A stretch of DNA of 52,184 bases from an uncultured Myxococcales bacterium (GCA_903936705.1 CAIZWN010000067.1:1-52184), one strand, 5' to 3'; counted from the stretch's first letter, positions 29,356 through 38,592 are shown. Numbers and translations are program-made. The notes: generated by a model not told the origin, from the letters alone.

Positions 29356-31020
29356 ATGACCGCATTCAAGATTCGATGGATTTCCTGGATGCCATTTGTA
29401 GTGCTGGCGGCTTTTGCGTCATGCGTGGATGGCGACGGCAATTGCACGAAGTGCGACGTTAGTTGCAGGACCTGCGATGCTGGCTGTCTGGGGGCCGATC
29501 TTCCCGACGCGACTTCTGATTCAGCATCGGATGCTGGTGTGGACATGCAGGCTGATGTCGCGGACGACGGAACCGGCGACGTGGCAGCCGAGATTCTTCC
29601 TGACGTTATTCAGGACGACGGACCTCATGTACCCACCTACTGGACGGCCGAGGCGACGAAACCTGTCGATGACCTTGTTTTCGTGACGCACAAAGGCAAG
29701 CGAGTCTTTGGCCTGGGTATTCATCCGGGACGCAATGGCGGTTGGGACGGCATCACTGGCGCAAACGGTTGCCACTGTGACCAAGCAACCCAGACGTGTG
29801 TCGGGCTGACGAACGACGGCATCCAGCAGACCCATGCCGCCGCCCAGGCCGGCGCGAATTTTGCCTATACGTGGGGATACGACCGGGACCCCGAGTACCT
29901 GAAGGTCGATCCGCCATTTCTCGGGGTCTGGCACAGTGAATATGGCCAATTGGATCAGCAGTACGGGCCCGGAACCGAGGCCATTCCCGTGATGGCTTGC
30001 GAGTATGGCGAAACCGACATGGACGGCTTCAATCCAGCCAACGTGCAGAAGATGAAGGATGATTTCGAGGCGTTCAAGACGCGCAGTGGCCGCTGGTCCA
30101 AGGAGGCCATGCCAAATTTGCCGTCCTACGAGGACATGCCATGGTTCTGCTGGCACCCGACCTTCAGGATGCGTGGCGGCGGCGATGGAAACGGCGAGGC
30201 GTTCACCGACGATCAGGTCGAGGTTTACGCGAAAGCCACGAACATGCTGATTGGCGACACCTACAGTTACGTATGCAACCGCTTTGAAGGAATCGAGGCC
30301 ATCATCATGGGTCAGGATGGCCCAAAGGGTGAGTGCTATGACGACTGGCTGGCCCGTGACGACCCGGCTCATCGCAGCTACTTCGAGGCAGGCTGGGCGC
30401 TGGCCCACAGCCTGCGTCTGCATGCGAATCCCGACGCGTGCGTCTGGATGTGGATGCAGGGCCATGCCTTCGACGACGACATCGGCGGCGCAACCTGCTG
30501 GAACGGCAGTTCCGATCTGTGGGCCAGCGGCCCGTTCCCGACCGATCGCTACCTGCGCAAGGAAATCATGTCGACAGCCGTGGCCGGCGGGACCGGCTTC
30601 ATCTATTTCGGGTACGGCTATGGCCGGGACACTACATCGTCGAGGGCTCGTAACCTGATCCGGGCGCTGGCATGGGAGGAGGTCTACGAACCGGCACTGC
30701 TGTCGCCGCGCCTGGACATGGAACAGGATTTGACGTTTACGGGCGAAGGTGGCCGGGCGCACCTGATGGCGAAGTGGGACGCGACAACGCGAACGGCGTA
30801 TCTCCTTGGTGCCAATCCCGGTGCCAGCGTGACGCCCTTCGAGGTGACGTTCCCTTGGTCCATCGCTGGTGTAGACCTGCTGGACTGGTGGACCCCGGCG
30901 TGGATCGAGGACCCGGCGGTTCACGGCGTGCAGATAGCGGATCGTACAATCAGATGGACTGCTCCGCAGGACGATGGATTCATCATCCGAGTAAGGCCTC
31001 TATTTGCTCCGGAGCCATGA
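29356..31020 (+). CDS. Lipoprotein with a TIM-barrel, glycosidase-like domain
   Basis: The 554-residue product starts at the ATG at 29356 (GGGAGG upstream) and has lipobox AFASC. A Cys-rich patch (CTKCDVSCRTCDAGC) and an Asp/Val/Ala tether reach about residue 90. The body looks like a (beta/alpha)8 barrel: KRVFGLGIHPGRNG, GANFAYTWGYDRDP, IPVMACEYGE, MPWFCWHPTFRM, IIMGQDGP, VWMWMQGHAFD, GGTGFIYFGYGYG. A C-terminal beta domain follows (RTAYLLGANPG...TFPW...). The layout resembles barrel glycoside hydrolases, with possible acids in CEYGE and MGQDG, but I cannot name a CAZy family. It converges with the GH84 gene, with eight bases between stops. Confidence 0.7.
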   Translation: MTAFKIRWISWMPFVVLAAFASCVDGDGNCTKCDVSCRTCDAGCLGADLPDATSDSASDAGVDMQADVADDGTGDVAAEILPDVIQDDGPHVPTYWTAEATKPVDDLVFVTHKGKRVFGLGIHPGRNGGWDGITGANGCHCDQATQTCVGLTNDGIQQTHAAAQAGANFAYTWGYDRDPEYLKVDPPFLGVWHSEYGQLDQQYGPGTEAIPVMACEYGETDMDGFNPANVQKMKDDFEAFKTRSGRWSKEAMPNLPSYEDMPWFCWHPTFRMRGGGDGNGEAFTDDQVEVYAKATNMLIGDTYSYVCNRFEGIEAIIMGQDGPKGECYDDWLARDDPAHRSYFEAGWALAHSLRLHANPDACVWMWMQGHAFDDDIGGATCWNGSSDLWASGPFPTDRYLRKEIMSTAVAGGTGFIYFGYGYGRDTTSSRARNLIRALAWEEVYEPALLSPRLDMEQDLTFTGEGGRAHLMAKWDATTRTAYLLGANPGASVTPFEVTFPWSIAGVDLLDWWTPAWIEDPAVHGVQIADRTIRWTAPQDDGFIIRVRPLFAPEP

Positions 31021-31028
31021 CTTGAACG

Positions 31029-33338
31029 TTATTGGCACGGGTCAGTACAGACGATTGCAACCTCCCGGAAGGCCCATCCCGGAATAGGCGAGTCGGCAAA
31101 GCCGGTGAAGATCGCAGAATAGGTACCACCATGAGCAGGTCTGAAGCCGACAGTTCCGTCAAAGTCGACTGTTGCTCCGGGAAGACCTGACACCGACACT
31201 TCAGTCGCGCCGGTGAAAGGCTTGAAGCCAAGTTCGCTTCCCACAAGACATTTAGCCGGAGTTTCTTGTCCATTTGCTAGTTGATTTGCGGCCCCAGTCT
31301 GAACCGGAACCGATCGGACTGCTTTTACGACGCTCGAGACAGCGTCAGGGCTGAACAGAAAGCGGCTGGAGGCCGACAGCAGGACCTCGTCATCCATCAG
31401 TGAGAGTTTGGTACTGGCGTCCTTGCCCGATAGTCGCTGAGCAAGGGCCGAAAGAGCCAGCAATCCAGTTCGGCCCTCGTGAGCAGCCTTGATCAGCGGA
31501 AATACCAGGTCGTCGACGAGGTCGGCGTCAAGTCCCGAGTGGTCCAGTTCGGAGGCCAGGCCAACCATACGGCCCAGCAATGGCAGCAGTGTGCGTACCT
31601 TGGTGGCATCGAAGGCCGCTCCGGTCTTCAAAACCGCAACCAATGCCGAGGCCGCGTTTTCGAGGGCCATGAAGTGCGGCGGATCGTCCTGCGACGAACC
31701 TTGGAACAAATCGCCCGCCCGCGCCAGCAACTGGGCGTCCAGCTGGGAGTCTCGGGATGCTCCGTATCCGTAACGCATCTCGTGTTTGATGCCTCTGGCC
31801 GCGAAAATGGTTGTATCAGCCTGGCCAGGATCGTCGCTCCAGCCGCCAAAAGTGGCTAGCGATATACGGGAAATCGCCCCCTGAATGGACATGTTTTGCG
31901 CGATGCCAGCAACTGCCGGTGGTTCTCCTACAAGGTCCTTGCTGCGCCCCTGGTAAGGAGCAAGGAAGATGCGGCCAAACGCTCCATCTCCACCGTCGTT
32001 TGCCCAGTAGTTGTCCCAGATCAGCGGCCTGCGCCCGATTGCCGCCGATACGGACACCATGTTTGCGGCATTCAAGGTTAGGTTGCCAGTGTCGGGTCCT
32101 GTCCACAGAACGTCAACCGACGCGTCCAGTCCCTTCACCGTATCGAGGTACGCCTTTCCTCCTGGCATTTCGCCTACTCGGCTGTCGCTGTATACCGTTG
32201 GTGTGAACCAGATGGCGACGTTCATAACACCAAGGTCATCGACCAGTCGATTCACGACATCAACGTGCATGGCGCCTAGTGCCGCATCCACTTTCACCCC
32301 TGGTGCAAACTCGATGTCGTCCGCAAGAATGGCGATGATCTGCGCGCCGGCATCGATGAATGTCATGCATTTCGTCTTTAGAATGTCATAGTCTTCCTGG
32401 TCCGAAAGATAGTCTATGAATGGGCTGATGCCGAACGCGAATCTGACCCCCATTGTGGCCGCGTTCCCGGCCAGGTCGGCAAACCGTTTCATCTGGTCGG
32501 CAGGGTAGGGGGTTCGCCATTGTGCGCGGTGCAATGGGTCGTCCTTGGGTGCGTAAAGGTAGGTGTCCATTCCGTTTTGTGCCAATTCGCTTACCATGTT
32601 CTGGCGTTCGCGCCAGGACCATGGGACCCCATAGAAGCCCTCGATTACGCCGTTGTTGGGATGGATGACTCCGGGGGAAGTGATGTCAACTGGCCGCGTA
32701 TCGGGCCATTCGATCCGCGCATCGCGAGACTGAAGGTCCAGGCTGGTGACGGACAGCGAGTCGTGTGCGGTCAGACGCACCCTTATGCATCCGGCTGTCG
32801 TCTGGAGTTGCAGCGGTATAGCCAGATCCGACCACGCAATCGTCTGCCTGGCGGTGGCGCCGCATGATGGCATCAAGTCTACGGTGACCGATTCGGGAGG
32901 CGTGCCATCGAACGTGATTGACAGTGTGTCCATATGGACCTGGAGTGCCGTCCAGGGCTGTAAGTCGATTTCGATCCAGGAGGGTTCATTGACTGGGGCC
33001 TTCCAACCGGTGGCATCCTGGGAATCGCGGATTGTCGCAATTGCGTCGTGCGCCTCGATCGGCCACAGGCCGTATGGCTGCGTCCCACTTGTACGCAGCC
33101 GTGCGTATTCCACAAGGTTGCGTGACCGCAGCCCCAGTGGCGGCGGGGTCTCGGGCAGGCACTGGACATCTTGGGGCGCGTCCATCGAGGTTTCGGGCAG
33201 GTCTGCTTCACCGCCTTCATCGAGAGTCTGTGAAACGTCGTGCGAAAGCACGTCCTTGGTCGGCCGTGTTGCCGATTCGCAAGCCGATGTCAGCAGCAGG
33301 AACGAAACGGCGTATATTGCGTATGAACGTCGGGGCAT
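31029..33338 (-). CDS. GH84 beta-N-acetylglucosaminidase-like lipoprotein
   Basis: The 769-residue product has a lipoprotein signal peptide (LLLTSAC, Cys20) and an acidic tether. Residues ~70-210 form a beta-rich F5/8 (CBM32)-like module. The GH84 barrel follows: GVIEGFYGVPWSWRERQNMV at ~230, YLYAPKDDPLHRAQWRTPY, FGISPF, and the catalytic Asp pair Asp340-Asp341 in AILADDIEF, then DVLWTGPDT and PLIWDNYWAND. GH84 enzymes cut terminal beta-GlcNAc (O-GlcNAcase or hyaluronidase type) using the substrate acetamido group. The C-terminal ~250 residues are helical plus a small beta domain. It is probably surface-exposed and complements the GH92 mannosidase. Confidence 0.93.
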   Translation of the reverse strand: MPRRSYAIYAVSFLLLTSACESATRPTKDVLSHDVSQTLDEGGEADLPETSMDAPQDVQCLPETPPPLGLRSRNLVEYARLRTSGTQPYGLWPIEAHDAIATIRDSQDATGWKAPVNEPSWIEIDLQPWTALQVHMDTLSITFDGTPPESVTVDLMPSCGATARQTIAWSDLAIPLQLQTTAGCIRVRLTAHDSLSVTSLDLQSRDARIEWPDTRPVDITSPGVIHPNNGVIEGFYGVPWSWRERQNMVSELAQNGMDTYLYAPKDDPLHRAQWRTPYPADQMKRFADLAGNAATMGVRFAFGISPFIDYLSDQEDYDILKTKCMTFIDAGAQIIAILADDIEFAPGVKVDAALGAMHVDVVNRLVDDLGVMNVAIWFTPTVYSDSRVGEMPGGKAYLDTVKGLDASVDVLWTGPDTGNLTLNAANMVSVSAAIGRRPLIWDNYWANDGGDGAFGRIFLAPYQGRSKDLVGEPPAVAGIAQNMSIQGAISRISLATFGGWSDDPGQADTTIFAARGIKHEMRYGYGASRDSQLDAQLLARAGDLFQGSSQDDPPHFMALENAASALVAVLKTGAAFDATKVRTLLPLLGRMVGLASELDHSGLDADLVDDLVFPLIKAAHEGRTGLLALSALAQRLSGKDASTKLSLMDDEVLLSASSRFLFSPDAVSSVVKAVRSVPVQTGAANQLANGQETPAKCLVGSELGFKPFTGATEVSVSGLPGATVDFDGTVGFRPAHGGTYSAIFTGFADSPIPGWAFREVAIVCTDPCQ

Positions 33339-33521
33339 CGCCTTTCTCGTCAGTCATGAGGTCGAAGGCGGGTGCGGCGAGTCCCGCTGGCCGTACCGGC
33401 TTTCGATCGTCGATTTTCGGCCAGATGAACGCCGATATCCAGCACAAAGAACGGGTTTTTGGCATTCGCTGACGGAAAGTTGATTCCAGGGTGGTTTCCA
33501 GGCTCGCTGGCGTAAATCACA

Positions 33522-34319
33522 TCAAGCAGTGCCTTCGCATTCGTCGCTCGTTGGCGTCGAAGCCACGAGCACCGGATTCAGCCTCAAAGCCTCGGAAACC
33601 GCAGTAACCAGTGCCTGCGCCAGGTCCTTGCGCGAAGGAGGTGGATCCGAGACAGGCCCAAGGGCTGCCAGGATGCGGGATGCATCAACCCCGAAAGCGC
33701 TGGCATGCAGCGCAGCGTCAACGCCTCTCAGCATCGTACAGTGCACCAGGACCCGGTTCTTTCGCCATGCCTGGGCGCAGCCGATAGCCTTCCTTCCGCC
33801 GGCCAGCAGCGTCTCGCCCCAGTTGTCCTCGAAGCATATCGGCGAACGCGTCTTTCCGTGATGCCGGGATTGCGCGGGACGATCAAGCGAAACTCCAAGA
33901 GGTTGCATGGCCAGGAGGATAGCCGCCAGGAATCGTTCGTACAGGCCGCCGATCGATCGCGTCCAGGGATGGTCAACCGGCAGGATCAGCGATATTGCCA
34001 GGTCCGACCCGTGCAGCACGCCGGTTCCGCCCGAGATTCGCCTCAGCACCGGCACGCCCAAGGTTGCACAGGCATCCTGGTCAATCGACCTCGGATCCTG
34101 GCCGAATCCCAGCACCATTACCGGGTGGTTCCAGCCGTACAGGAACAGTATCGGGTCTTCGGAAGCGTCCTCCCTGACCAGCCATCCCTCGATCGCAAGA
34201 TCGTGTTCCGGAATGCCGTTGAACGAGCGGATCACCCGCAGTGTTGAATCGTTGCCGAGTTTCGAGTCGCGTAGGGTCATTGGTTCCCATTGGCGCAATC
34301 GTTCGATACTACTCGTCAT
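33522..34319 (-). CDS. Lipoate-protein ligase/octanoyltransferase-like protein
   Basis: The 265-residue product starts at the ATG at 34319 (GGACAGG just upstream; an ATG at 34280 is an alternative). It has the BPL_LplA_LipB fold (PF03099). NHPVMVLGFGQDP comes first, then LGVPVLRRISGGTGVLHGSDLAISLILP, the counterpart of the RRxSGGGAVYHD lipoate loop. GRKAIGCAQAWRKNRVLVHCTML provides the conserved Lys. It would attach lipoyl or octanoyl groups to lipoyl domains of 2-oxoacid dehydrogenases or GcvH. The loop differs from classical LplA, so an LipM-like octanoyltransferase is also possible. It is divergent from nadA, about 60 bases apart. Confidence 0.8.
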   Translation of the reverse strand: MTSSIERLRQWEPMTLRDSKLGNDSTLRVIRSFNGIPEHDLAIEGWLVREDASEDPILFLYGWNHPVMVLGFGQDPRSIDQDACATLGVPVLRRISGGTGVLHGSDLAISLILPVDHPWTRSIGGLYERFLAAILLAMQPLGVSLDRPAQSRHHGKTRSPICFEDNWGETLLAGGRKAIGCAQAWRKNRVLVHCTMLRGVDAALHASAFGVDASRILAALGPVSDPPPSRKDLAQALVTAVSEALRLNPVLVASTPTSDECEGTA

Positions 34320-34379
34320 ATCCTGTCCGAGGAAGGCGATCGCGTTGACGCACTGGAACTGCCTGGATATCCTCTGCGC

Positions 34380-35450
34380 ATGTTGACGCCACCTGACTCG
34401 ACAAGGAACAGGGAATCGGAAGCCGCAAGGTTGCACGAATACCTGCGCAGTGTTGGCTGGTCCCTTGCCGAGTGCGCGATGATTGCGCCGTTGACCTTGC
34501 GAATTCGCGAACTGGCCCGCCTGAAGAATGCGGTGATATTGGGACATTCATACCAGACGCCGGACGTACTTTTCGGCGTGGCCGACCACCGTGGAGACTC
34601 GCTGGGACTGTCGAAGATTGCCAGGGATACCGACGCCGACGTGATCGTGTTCTGCGGCGTCAAGTTCATGGGCGAGACTGCAAAGATTCTTTCCCCGTCA
34701 AAGACGGTTCTGCTGCCCGACCCCGACGCGGGATGCAGCCTGTCCGAATCGATTACCGGCTTGGATGTTCGTCGCCTGCGGGCCATTCATCCGGATGCCG
34801 CCTTCGTCTGTTATGTGAACACATCGGCCCAGGTGAAGGCCGAGTGCGACGTGGTCTGTACGTCGGCGAATGCCCTGGCCATTGTCGAGGCGGTCCCGCA
34901 GCGCAAGGTGGTCTTTCTGCCCGACCGCTTCATGGCTGCAAACCTGCGGCCGCTGACGTCCAAGGAAATCATCGGGTACGACGGTCGCTGTATCGTCCAC
35001 GAGACCTTTTCGAGTGATTCGCTGACGGCTTGGCGGCGCGCGGTCCCGGGCGTTCGCATCCTTGTCCATACGGAATCGCCCGATGACGTCGTCGCGCTGG
35101 CGGACCTGGCGGGTGGCACCGGCGACATGGTTGACTACGTCAGGAAATCCAGCGCGTCCGACTTCATGCTGGTAACCGAGTGCGGTCTGACCGACAGGCT
35201 GCGCATCGAGTTTCCGGACAAGCACTTCATCGGGACCTGCGTCATGTGCCCGCATATGAAGCGTGTGGATTTGCGCAAGATCTTGCAGGTGCTGGAGGCC
35301 CCGAGGCCGGAACAGGTTGTAACAATTCCTATGGACGTCAGCGAGCGTGCCTTGCGGGCGATCGATCGGATGTTCGAACTGACCGCAAAGGGGGCGGATG
35401 GATCTCGGCCGCACAGCAATACCGGTGAATCGACCAGACTGTGCGACTAG
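34380..35450 (+). CDS. nadA: Quinolinate synthase
   Basis: NadA condenses iminoaspartate and dihydroxyacetone phosphate to quinolinate in NAD synthesis, using a [4Fe-4S] cluster. The 356-residue product shows AVILGHSYQTPDV, GDSLGLSKIA, FCGVKFMGETAKILSPSKTVLLPD, CYVNTSAQVKAECDVVCTSANA, FLPDRFMAANL, GRCIVHETF and CVMCPHMK. Probable cluster Cys are 119 (AGCSLSES), 204 (GRCIVHE) and 287 or 290. The ATG at 34380 is the first good start; the frame continues upstream to a TTG that overlaps the divergent lipoate-ligase gene, with no supporting ribosome site. No nadB or nadC is nearby. Confidence 0.94.
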   Translation: MLTPPDSTRNRESEAARLHEYLRSVGWSLAECAMIAPLTLRIRELARLKNAVILGHSYQTPDVLFGVADHRGDSLGLSKIARDTDADVIVFCGVKFMGETAKILSPSKTVLLPDPDAGCSLSESITGLDVRRLRAIHPDAAFVCYVNTSAQVKAECDVVCTSANALAIVEAVPQRKVVFLPDRFMAANLRPLTSKEIIGYDGRCIVHETFSSDSLTAWRRAVPGVRILVHTESPDDVVALADLAGGTGDMVDYVRKSSASDFMLVTECGLTDRLRIEFPDKHFIGTCVMCPHMKRVDLRKILQVLEAPRPEQVVTIPMDVSERALRAIDRMFELTAKGADGSRPHSNTGESTRLCD

Positions 35451-35456
35451 TGATTG

Positions 35457-35741
35457 TCACGCCTTGAGGATCGGCCTGATCTTTTCGTGCAACTGGTCGT
35501 CCAGTTTGCTGCGGATTGCCTTTTCAAGGAACCAGTTCAAATCGACCGTGACCAGGATTTCATTGTCGCCAACGGTAACGTTTGCATCGACGCCGGTCCG
35601 GTGCAACCGGAACTTTCCGGCGGTCGTGGTGTCAAGGGTCAACTGGTAGGTTCGCAGCAACTCGTCCAGGACCGGTCGGACCCGTGCCGTGGCCTCGCTG
35701 CTGCCCAGTTCGTGCAGGAAGCGGTACTCCTTCGTTGCCAT
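35457..35741 (-). CDS. Polyhydroxyalkanoic acid system-like small protein
   Basis: The 94-residue protein reads VRPVLDELLRTYQL..KFRLHRTGVDANVTVGDNEILVTVDLNWFLEKAIRSKLDDQLHEKI. This fits the PF09650-type pattern: an N-terminal helix, then a beta-hairpin with Gly-Val and an alternating hydrophobic strand, then an amphipathic C-terminal helix. Members have been linked to PHA granules, but the function is weakly established and no PHA synthase is nearby. It converges with nadA, with six bases between stops. Confidence 0.55.
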   Translation of the reverse strand: MATKEYRFLHELGSSEATARVRPVLDELLRTYQLTLDTTTAGKFRLHRTGVDANVTVGDNEILVTVDLNWFLEKAIRSKLDDQLHEKIRPILKA

Positions 35742-35908
35742 GAAAGCCTCCGAATTGGAAATGAAAGGATTTTCCGAAAAACGCGCCCTGTCAAGCTGGG
35801 CGCAAACTGACTATGGAGTTGCACGACAATTCGGATGGATACGAACAGCAATGGGTGCGGCTATTCATTTTGCCGGTCCCTGCCCCTGTCGCCAGAACTA
35901 CCTTCGGC

Positions 35909-35914
35909 TATAAT
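35909..35914 (+). promoter_or_regulatory. Candidate -10 element of the kamA gene
   Basis: A consensus TATAAT lies 44 bases before the kamA ATG, in the 216-bp gap between divergent genes. The expected -35 position reads CTGTCG, a weak three-of-six match. Confidence 0.4.
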
Positions 35915-35957
35915 GCCCCCGCGCCGCAGGCTGAGGGGCGGCGAGGAGACACCGGCC

Positions 35958-37121
35958 ATGGCTGACGAATCGATCGCAAGTCCCGTTCATGCTGCCATTC
36001 TTGAACGATTCCAGCCAGCTTCGCGAGGGCCGTGGGTGGACATCCCCGATACGGAATGGAACGACTGGCGTTGGCATATGAGGAACAGCCTCACGACGCT
36101 TGAGGATCTGGCTCGGGTCATCGAGATCAGCGAGGATGAATCAGCCGGGGCCGAGGGGGGGCGCGATGCCTTCAAGATAGGCATTACCCCCTATTACGCC
36201 GCACTGATGGACCGGATGGACCCAGGCTGCCCGGTGCGTTTGCAGGCGACTCCGCGAACTGCCGAACTGCATGCCGACTCGTGTGATGTCGAGGACCCTC
36301 TGGCAGAGGAACGTGACATGCCGGTCAGGGGTATCACCCATCGATATCCTGACCGCGTTCTGTTCTACGTTACCCACGATTGCGCAATGTTCTGCAGACA
36401 TTGCACCCGCAAGCGCAAGGTGGCCAACCCGGCGACCGCTGCCAACGAGGCGCAGATCCAGGAGGGAATCGAGTACATTCGCCGCACGCCGGCAGTTCGC
36501 GACGTGATCGTATCTGGCGGCGACCCGCTGACCTGGGGTGACGATCGTCTGGCAGCGCTGCTGGCCCAACTGCGCGACATCCCGCACGTCGAGATAATCC
36601 GGATCGGTACGCGCACTCCCGTCACGTTGCCGCAGCGCATCACTCCGGACCTGGTGTCCATCATCAGACGCTTCCAGCCTGTGTTCGTGAACACGCACTT
36701 CAATCATCCGAAGGAGACCACCAGGGAGGCTTTTGAAGCCTGCGGCCGACTGGCGGATGCCGGTGTTCCCGTTGGCAATCAGATGGTCCTGTTGCGCGGA
36801 ATAAATGACGATGCGCAGACGGTGATGGAATTGAACCATCGCTTGCTGATGATGCGGGTGAAACCCTACTACATCTTCCAATGTGACCCAACCCGTGGCA
36901 ACAGTCATTTGCGGACCACGGTGGCGCGAGGACTGGAGGTCATGGAGGGGCTGCGCGGCTGGACCAGCGGGATGGCGGTTCCCTACTACGTGATTGACGC
37001 GCCGGGCGGTGGCGGCAAGGTTCCCCTGCTGCCGTCCTACGTGAAGTATCGAGACTCCAGTAAGATTGTTGTTCGCAACTACCGTGGAACCGAGCACACA
37101 TACTGGGAACCCGAGACTTGA
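35958..37121 (+). CDS. kamA: Lysine 2,3-aminomutase family radical SAM enzyme
   Basis: The 387-residue enzyme converts L-lysine to beta-lysine using SAM, a [4Fe-4S] cluster and PLP. Cluster motif C-x3-C-x2-C is Cys142, Cys146 and Cys149 (DCAMFCRHCTRKRK). WNDWRWHMRNSLTTLEDL, GITPYYAALMD, EDPLAEERDMPVRGITHRYPDRVLFY, SGGDPLTW and the PLP Lys354 in APGGGGKVPLLPSY follow in the KamA order. The N-terminal segment and length favour KamA over the shorter EpmB (about 340 residues). GAGGAG nine bases before the ATG at 35958 sets the start. No beta-lysine acetyltransferase gene (ablB) is adjacent, so supply of beta-lysine for EpmA is an attractive alternative. Confidence 0.92.
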   Translation: MADESIASPVHAAILERFQPASRGPWVDIPDTEWNDWRWHMRNSLTTLEDLARVIEISEDESAGAEGGRDAFKIGITPYYAALMDRMDPGCPVRLQATPRTAELHADSCDVEDPLAEERDMPVRGITHRYPDRVLFYVTHDCAMFCRHCTRKRKVANPATAANEAQIQEGIEYIRRTPAVRDVIVSGGDPLTWGDDRLAALLAQLRDIPHVEIIRIGTRTPVTLPQRITPDLVSIIRRFQPVFVNTHFNHPKETTREAFEACGRLADAGVPVGNQMVLLRGINDDAQTVMELNHRLLMMRVKPYYIFQCDPTRGNSHLRTTVARGLEVMEGLRGWTSGMAVPYYVIDAPGGGGKVPLLPSYVKYRDSSKIVVRNYRGTEHTYWEPET

Positions 37122-37137
37122 AGACAGGAGGATGACG

Positions 37138-38592
37138 ATGTCCAGACGAAACGGAGTGCTGCTGGCGATCGCGGTCGTGTTCGTGATCGCGGCAGTGGCG
37201 GCGTGCCGGAAGCCGGCCAGGATCCTGTTGACCAAGGACCAGCAGGCCAGGATCGGCGAGAATCTGTTGAAGCAGGCGCCTGCCCCGAAATTCAAGTCAG
37301 GCGCGAACTTCGGCGACAATATCAGGCTGGTCGGGATGGACATCGCGCCCGAACAGATTCGCGCGGGACAGGAAATCTCCCTCACCTACTATTGGGAATG
37401 CCTGCGGCCGACGGCGGGAGACTGGAAGGTGTTCGGGCACCTGGAACTGCCCGGCGGCAAGCGGATGATTCTTGACCACGTCCCCGTTGGCGAACTGTAC
37501 CCCATCAGCCAGTGGAAACAGGGCGAGATTATCAAGGACGTCCAGAAGGTGACTGTCGACCCGGAGTCGAAGGCTGGTTCGGCCGTTTTATGGGCGGGCC
37601 TGTTCAGCGAGGAAATCTACCGGGAGCGCGGCGGTGGCGACCGGATGCCCCTGGTCAACAAGGACCAGGTGCAAAACGATGGAGACAATCGTGTTCGCGT
37701 CGCGAGTTTCGCGGTTCAGGGCAAGGAGGCTGCGTCGCGTGGGCCCGCCTTGATCAAGGCCCAGCGTATCAGCAGTTCGCTGGTCATCGATGGTCGGCTG
37801 GACGGGGCGGACTGGAGTTCGGCGCCGGCGGTGACGTTGAACGATGCCAGCGGGCGCGCGGCAGACCCCAAGGCTTTGACGACCGTTCGCGCGGTGTGGG
37901 ACGAGTCGAACCTGTACCTGATGTTCCAGTGCCTGGACGGCGATATCGACAGTCCGTACAAGAACCGGGACGACGAATTGTGGAATCGCGACGCAGTCGA
38001 GGTCTACCTGGACGCCGGAGCGGACGGGAAAGACTACCTGGAACTTCAGGTTTCCCCAGGAAACGTTTCCTTCGATGCCAGATTCGATACGCGTCGTCAG
38101 CCCGAGTGGCAGAAGGCCAAGAACTTCAACTTGCAAGGCTTGCAGACGGCGGTTTCGCTGAACGGCACCCTTAACGATTCCAGCGACGAGGACACCGGTT
38201 ACGATGTCGAGATCGCTGTTCCGTGGTCGTCGATCCCTGGCTGGACCAAGATGCCGCCCAAGGGTGGTGACGAGATCAGGGTGAACTTCTTCCGCATCGA
38301 ATCCAAGGATGGCAAGGTGACTGGGGCCCAGGCGTTCGCTCCGGCTGGCGGGGATTTCCATGACCTGGAAAAGGCTGGGACCTTGAGGCTGTTCCCGACG
38401 GCGGCCGAGGGCGAGGTCAGGAAGGACCTGCCGGCTGACAATGTTCAGCCGCCGCCAGCGGCGGGGAAGGCCGTCGAACTGAAGGTGAACCCAGGACTCA
38501 TGCGTTCGGTCCAGATGCAGGATAGAAGCCAGGGTGCAGTGCCTTCGTCGAGGGTGTTGTCGCCGAAACCGATCCCATCAACAGGTCAATAG
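37138..38592 (+). CDS. Lipoprotein with a CBM9/DOMON-type carbohydrate-binding domain
   Basis: The 484-residue product begins at the ATG at 37138 (AGGAGG six bases upstream). It has a lipoprotein signal (VFVIAAVAAC). Residues ~55-190 form an immunoglobulin-like beta domain (RLVGMDIAPEQIRAGQEISLTYYWE...WKVFGHLELPGG). Residues ~215-430 match the CBM9 family: IDGRLDGADWSSAPAVTL, TTVRAVWDESNLYLMFQCLD, LWNRDAVEVYLDAG, YDVEIAVPWSSI, and a C-terminal strand before AGTLRLFP. Family members bind sugars at beta-sandwich ends or act in surface redox/adhesion proteins. It starts 16 bases after kamA, so it may be co-transcribed. Confidence 0.82.
   Translation: MSRRNGVLLAIAVVFVIAAVAACRKPARILLTKDQQARIGENLLKQAPAPKFKSGANFGDNIRLVGMDIAPEQIRAGQEISLTYYWECLRPTAGDWKVFGHLELPGGKRMILDHVPVGELYPISQWKQGEIIKDVQKVTVDPESKAGSAVLWAGLFSEEIYRERGGGDRMPLVNKDQVQNDGDNRVRVASFAVQGKEAASRGPALIKAQRISSSLVIDGRLDGADWSSAPAVTLNDASGRAADPKALTTVRAVWDESNLYLMFQCLDGDIDSPYKNRDDELWNRDAVEVYLDAGADGKDYLELQVSPGNVSFDARFDTRRQPEWQKAKNFNLQGLQTAVSLNGTLNDSSDEDTGYDVEIAVPWSSIPGWTKMPPKGGDEIRVNFFRIESKDGKVTGAQAFAPAGGDFHDLEKAGTLRLFPTAAEGEVRKDLPADNVQPPPAAGKAVELKVNPGLMRSVQMQDRSQGAVPSSRVLSPKPIPSTGQ

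Noticed and set aside
29521-30924. 467-residue open frame on the minus strand
   Set aside because: It is antisense to the lipoprotein at 29356, which has a signal peptide, lipobox and ribosome site.
35958-37121. EpmB assignment for the aminomutase
   Set aside because: The length, the N-terminal WNDWRWHMRN segment and the ITPYYAALMD pattern fit KamA better. The EF-P role is therefore offered only as a hypothesis.
36141-37385. 414-residue open frame on the minus strand
   Set aside because: It is antisense to kamA and has no recognisable motif.
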